Shown: positions 61,179-64,000 of the stretch, piece after piece
How positions within the stretch are numbered: the stretch's first letter is position 1
Layout of the letters: the number at the start of each line of letters is the position of its first letter
NCBI RefSeq assembly: GCF_031426495.1
Contig: NZ_JANPLK010000080.1
Location: forward strand, 1-64,000
Direction of reading: 5' to 3'
Source: Gemmatimonas sp.
GTDB lineage: Bacteria > Gemmatimonadota > Gemmatimonadetes > Gemmatimonadales > Gemmatimonadaceae
DNA length: 64,000 nt
The notes under the pieces: generated by a model
What the model was told of the DNA's origin: nothing
The model's database searches: none
The model's input: the letters and a program-made list of their open reading frames with translations, nothing else
Program-made: the position numbers and the translations under genes

Positions 61179-62543
61179 GTGAAGCTGCCTGTTCCGCCCC
61201 CAAGCTTTCCTACGCTGCTGGCCGACCTTATTGCCACGGCCGACGGGCGGGAGCGCTTTGAAGCGCTCACGCGCGAAGGCCTCGGTGCCGCGCCCGGCGG
61301 CAGGTACCGCCACTGGGACACCTTCCGGCACACGCCCCCTTCAGCGCAGTTCTCCGCAGAGGAGCAGTGGATCGCCGTAAAACTGGCCAGGCGTGCGCTG
61401 TACCGGCCGCTGCCAATGAAGGACGTTCGCGGAGTACTGTTTCAGTACGCGCTGCCGAACGCCGCGCTCGACATGCTGCATCAGATCGAGCGGACTGCCG
61501 GCGCAAGCCTTAGCGGCAACATGCAGGGCAATGCGCTGGTGACGAACCGCGCCACGCGCGACACGTACCTGTTCACGTCGATCGTGGAAGAGGCGATCAC
61601 GTCGAGCCAGCTTGAAGGTGCCTCGACCACGCGAAAAGTGGCCAAGGCAATGATTCAGGAGGGACGCGCTCCCAGCAATCGAAGCGAGCGCATGATCCTG
61701 AACAACTATGAAGGGATGCTGTACGTCCGAAAGTTCATTCACGCTCCGCTCACACCGGAAATCGTGATCGAACTACAACGACGGATGACCGAGGGAACGC
61801 TGGACGATCCCAACGCGGCTGGACGATTTCGGCGCGATGACGAACACATCGTCATCGAAGACGAAACAGGAACACGCCTGCACACGCCTCCGCCGGCCGC
61901 CGAGCTGAAAGCACGCATGCGCGCGATGTGTGACTACGCCAACGGTGCAGAGCAGGGAGAATTCGTACCGCCGGCCGTGCGCGCGCTCCTGTTGCACTTC
62001 TGGCTGGCGTACGATCACCCATTCGTCGATGGCAACGGCCGAACCGCGCGCGCCTTGTTCTACTGGTGCATGGCGCGCGAAGGCTACTGGCTGTGCGAGT
62101 ATGTGTCGATCTCTCGAATCCTTCGTAAGGCACGCGCGCAGTATGCGCGTTCCTATCTCTATACGGAGACCGACGACAACGACGCGACGTACTTCTTGTT
62201 GTACCAGATGCGTGTGCTACTTCGCGCCATTGGAGACCTGCATAAGTATCTCGCCAAGCAGGTCGTGGAGATGCATGACGCCGAGGAGATGGTACGTCGC
62301 GCCTCAGCGATAAATACGGAGCTCAACCCCCGACAGCTCGCGCTGATCAACCACGCGCTGAAGAACGCTGCGGCTCGCTACACCGTGGAGTCACACCGAC
62401 TTTCGCATGGCGTGAGCTACGAGACAGCACGCAGTGATCTGCTCAAGTTGGTCGGGCAGAAATTGCTGACGCAGCGGAAGGTCGGGAAAGCGTTCGTGTT
62501 CGTGCCGGCGGCGAATGTTCGCGAACGCCTCAGCGATAGGTGA
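61179..62543 (+). CDS. Fic-family AMP/nucleotidyl transferase
   Basis: 454 residues from a GTG at 61179. Catalytic motif HPFVDGNGRTARAL (His, Asn, two Arg). Upstream, EEAITSSQLEGASTTR has the inhibitory-helix-like S/T-x-x-x-E-G sequence, so the enzyme carries its own inhibitor. The N-terminus (~1-100) and C-terminal helix-turn-helix-like part (AARYTVESHRLSHGVSYETA) match DNA-binding Fic proteins that occur widely. It transfers AMP or phosphate groups to target proteins; with the palindromes upstream, self-regulation is likely. Confidence 0.9.
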   Translation: MKLPVPPPSFPTLLADLIATADGRERFEALTREGLGAAPGGRYRHWDTFRHTPPSAQFSAEEQWIAVKLARRALYRPLPMKDVRGVLFQYALPNAALDMLHQIERTAGASLSGNMQGNALVTNRATRDTYLFTSIVEEAITSSQLEGASTTRKVAKAMIQEGRAPSNRSERMILNNYEGMLYVRKFIHAPLTPEIVIELQRRMTEGTLDDPNAAGRFRRDDEHIVIEDETGTRLHTPPPAAELKARMRAMCDYANGAEQGEFVPPAVRALLLHFWLAYDHPFVDGNGRTARALFYWCMAREGYWLCEYVSISRILRKARAQYARSYLYTETDDNDATYFLLYQMRVLLRAIGDLHKYLAKQVVEMHDAEEMVRRASAINTELNPRQLALINHALKNAAARYTVESHRLSHGVSYETARSDLLKLVGQKLLTQRKVGKAFVFVPAANVRERLSDR

Positions 62544-62547
62544 CTCA

Positions 62548-62577
62548 ACCGTACTGAGAATTTTTACTCAGTACGGT
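62548..62577. terminator. Hairpin after the fic stop codon
   Basis: ACCGTACTGAG and CTCAGTACGGT are perfect 11-bp inverses around a T-rich loop (AATTTTTA), a few bases after the TGA. It lacks a following T-tract, so it may act as a barrier in both directions. Confidence 0.6.
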
Positions 62578-62607
62578 AAGCAAAATGCACGAGGCCACGA
62601 GAACCCT

Positions 62608-62757
62608 TACTACGGAGGCTATCCGGGCGCGGCGCCCGTGATTGGCGAACCCGCCCGCTGGGCGCGCTACGTGGCCGACAGCCTCATCGAAACGTCGATC
62701 TCGCGCGACGTGCGGCTGCTCACGCGAGTGGACAAGCCGGCTGTCCTCCGCCGGCCA
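62608..62757 (+). pseudogene. DUF4143-type AAA ATPase remnant
   Basis: About 50 codons read APVIGEPARWARYVADSLIE then TSISRDVRLLTRVDKPAVLRR, the well-conserved start of the DUF4143 C-terminal domain of bacterial AAA+ ATPases. Nothing before (ATP-binding part) or after remains; the frame then loses similarity. It probably came from a toxin/DNA-uptake-related ATPase decayed after insertion of the fic module. Confidence 0.7.
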
Positions 62758-62844
62758 TACCACCGCCATCGCTCCTACGCGAGTGCCCACGCCTAACGCC
62801 GTCGCCTAGCGGAGCAGTCCGATGCACTTGAATTGTAGAATCCA

Positions 62845-62876
62845 AAACTAAAGCGTAGACCCTCTCGCTTTAGTTT
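62845..62876 (-). terminator. Intrinsic terminator for the minus-strand gene
   Basis: AAACTAAAGCG and CGCTTTAGTTT form an 11-bp stem; on the minus strand it is followed by TTTTGG. It lies 50 bases after the stop at 62929. Confidence 0.7.
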
Positions 62877-62928
62877 GATTCCGCCACGCTGTCGCGCGAC
62901 ATCAGCGCGGCCGGGCCGAGTGGAGGCG

Positions 62929-64000
62929 CTATCGGCTTCCCGCGTTGCTCGGCAACGTATCCCGAGGCGGTCGCCGCCTCTGCGTTGGTGTCGGCGGCGG
63001 GGTGCGTCGGGACTCCCGGATTCTGGCTCGTTCTTCGGCACTTTGCATCGGCTCCGGTGCGCCGAGCTGTGGACTTGTGCGCTCCGGCGGATCGCCTGGC
63101 TTCCTCAAGCTTTCGCCCAGCTGCGCCGCAACCTGCTGATCCGTCAGAAATGGCACCAGCGTGTACGCCTCCGCGAGCGTGACCGGGCACGTGGTGCGCG
63201 GTGCGCCAACCCGCAACAACGGGTGATTGGCCATGCGGGAATCAAGTCGAGCAGGATCCGCCGCCGCTGGGACCCGCGCGTACCAGAAGGAAAAGCTCTG
63301 CACACGATTCACGTTTTCTATGACATAGCGACAGTAGAGCAGGCGAGCGTCGGATGCCACGGCCGCGATATCCTCACGAAGAATCGTTCGCCACGGCTCA
63401 CGAAACTCTTCTGGGTTGGAGTATCGGATACCTGGGCCGATCCCGCTCATGCCCATCACGCTCAGCGACTTTACCGACCCGAGCGCGACGCGGTCTGTGG
63501 AAAGATGATAGTACTTTTCAGGCTGTGGCGTCTCGATGGGGAATGCGACGTTTGGTAGCGCATTGTAGTAGTGCACCTTGTGCGTGACCTGATTCGAATC
63601 GTGCTCGAAGATGAGTTCACCGCGCTCTTTGCGTTGGACAAACTGCAGGTACTCGTAAAACGCCTTGGCGTTTCCTGCAACGCAGAGGTTGTGAAGCCTT
63701 TGCTCCGTATGACATGCCCCGCCGAAATTGCCCGCGTACTTGTTGTCATTCTTCACCGCGCAGTCGTAGGCGCGATCGTACAACAGGATGCAGAAGTGGG
63801 GCTCCTTGCGCACGGCTGGTGGTCGTGACTTCACGCCCATCTTCCACGCCGTCCACTGATCAATGCCATAGGCTTCAACGACCGCCGTTTCCAGCTTTTC
63901 TACGATCGCCTTATCTCGCTCGGCTTCGGCGAGCTGTTGCTGCAGAAATCCTCGGTCTTTGCAGGTTCCGCATGCTGCTAACCGCGAACGAAGCGTGGCC
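62929..64000 (-). CDS. Unrecognised protein, 5' end beyond the window
   Basis: Open frame of at least 357 codons with no start needed inside the window: it stays open past the ATG at 63840 up to the edge. The upstream part reads LAACGTCKDRGFLQQQLAEA then ERDKAIVEKLETAVVEAYGI, so a lipobox-like LAAC could mark a lipoprotein start just outside. The middle (CILLYDRAYDCAVKNDNKYA; SFSFWYARVPAAADPARLDS) is not recognised. The last ~50 residues are Pro/Arg/Thr-rich and disordered. Possibly phage-related or secreted; no function claimed. Confidence 0.6.
   Translation of the reverse strand, partial: ATLRSRLAACGTCKDRGFLQQQLAEAERDKAIVEKLETAVVEAYGIDQWTAWKMGVKSRPPAVRKEPHFCILLYDRAYDCAVKNDNKYAGNFGGACHTEQRLHNLCVAGNAKAFYEYLQFVQRKERGELIFEHDSNQVTHKVHYYNALPNVAFPIETPQPEKYYHLSTDRVALGSVKSLSVMGMSGIGPGIRYSNPEEFREPWRTILREDIAAVASDARLLYCRYVIENVNRVQSFSFWYARVPAAADPARLDSRMANHPLLRVGAPRTTCPVTLAEAYTLVPFLTDQQVAAQLGESLRKPGDPPERTSPQLGAPEPMQSAEERARIRESRRTPPPTPTQRRRPPRDTLPSNAGSR

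Overview
The window looks like a chromosomal segment of a high-GC, Gram-negative bacterium of the Gemmatimonadota (Gemmatimonas-like). This is inferred from gene content, not from a marker gene: a serine/threonine kinase fused to a TolB-like propeller, a sortilin/VPS10-type secreted propeller protein, a DUF2723 membrane protein, M14 and M28 peptidases, a CHRD/PEP-CTERM protein and many exported hydrolases. I saw no rRNA, tRNA, CRISPR array, intact transposase or integrase.

Layout. 1-19.6 kb is ordinary chromosome: exported hydrolases, a DctA-type transporter, an HTTM membrane protein, a stress block (LuxR-type regulator with a degenerate receiver, BON protein, tandem universal stress protein), a DUF2723 protein, an ECF sigma factor with a membrane partner, a class-A beta-lactamase-like serine hydrolase, QueD and a hybrid histidine kinase. 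19.6-47.8 kb is again mostly exported or membrane enzymes (two alpha/beta or SGNH hydrolases, DUF1080-TPR, RCC1 lipoprotein, sorbosone-dehydrogenase-like protein, acyltransferase, ABC-F ATPase, Omp85-like protein, DinB, aminotransferase, M14 peptidase, amidase, YtcJ-type amidohydrolase, VPS10 protein). The gaps here hold an unusual density of repeats. There are five copies of a 165-215 bp palindromic element, two other palindromes, and short tandem repeats with 7, 11 and 14 bp units.

47.8-57.1 kb is a visibly AT-richer accessory island that starts after a strong terminator. It holds a TIR-domain protein, a GNAT protein with a PUA-like C-terminus overlapping an ASCH-domain gene, a DUF3644 gene broken by one in-frame amber codon, a SecB-like gene remnant beside 31-bp inverted repeats, an LprI-like protein and two poorly known envelope proteins. 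Its right edge abuts a wrecked M28 peptidase gene. 58.4-64 kb holds the kinase-propeller gene, a Fic protein with palindromes in its upstream region, a DUF4143 ATPase remnant, and an unrecognised gene running off the window.

The strongest candidates for something undescribed are the dispersed palindromic element family and the TIR/GNAT-PUA/ASCH/DUF3644 island. All family assignments come from reading motifs by eye; no database search was run.
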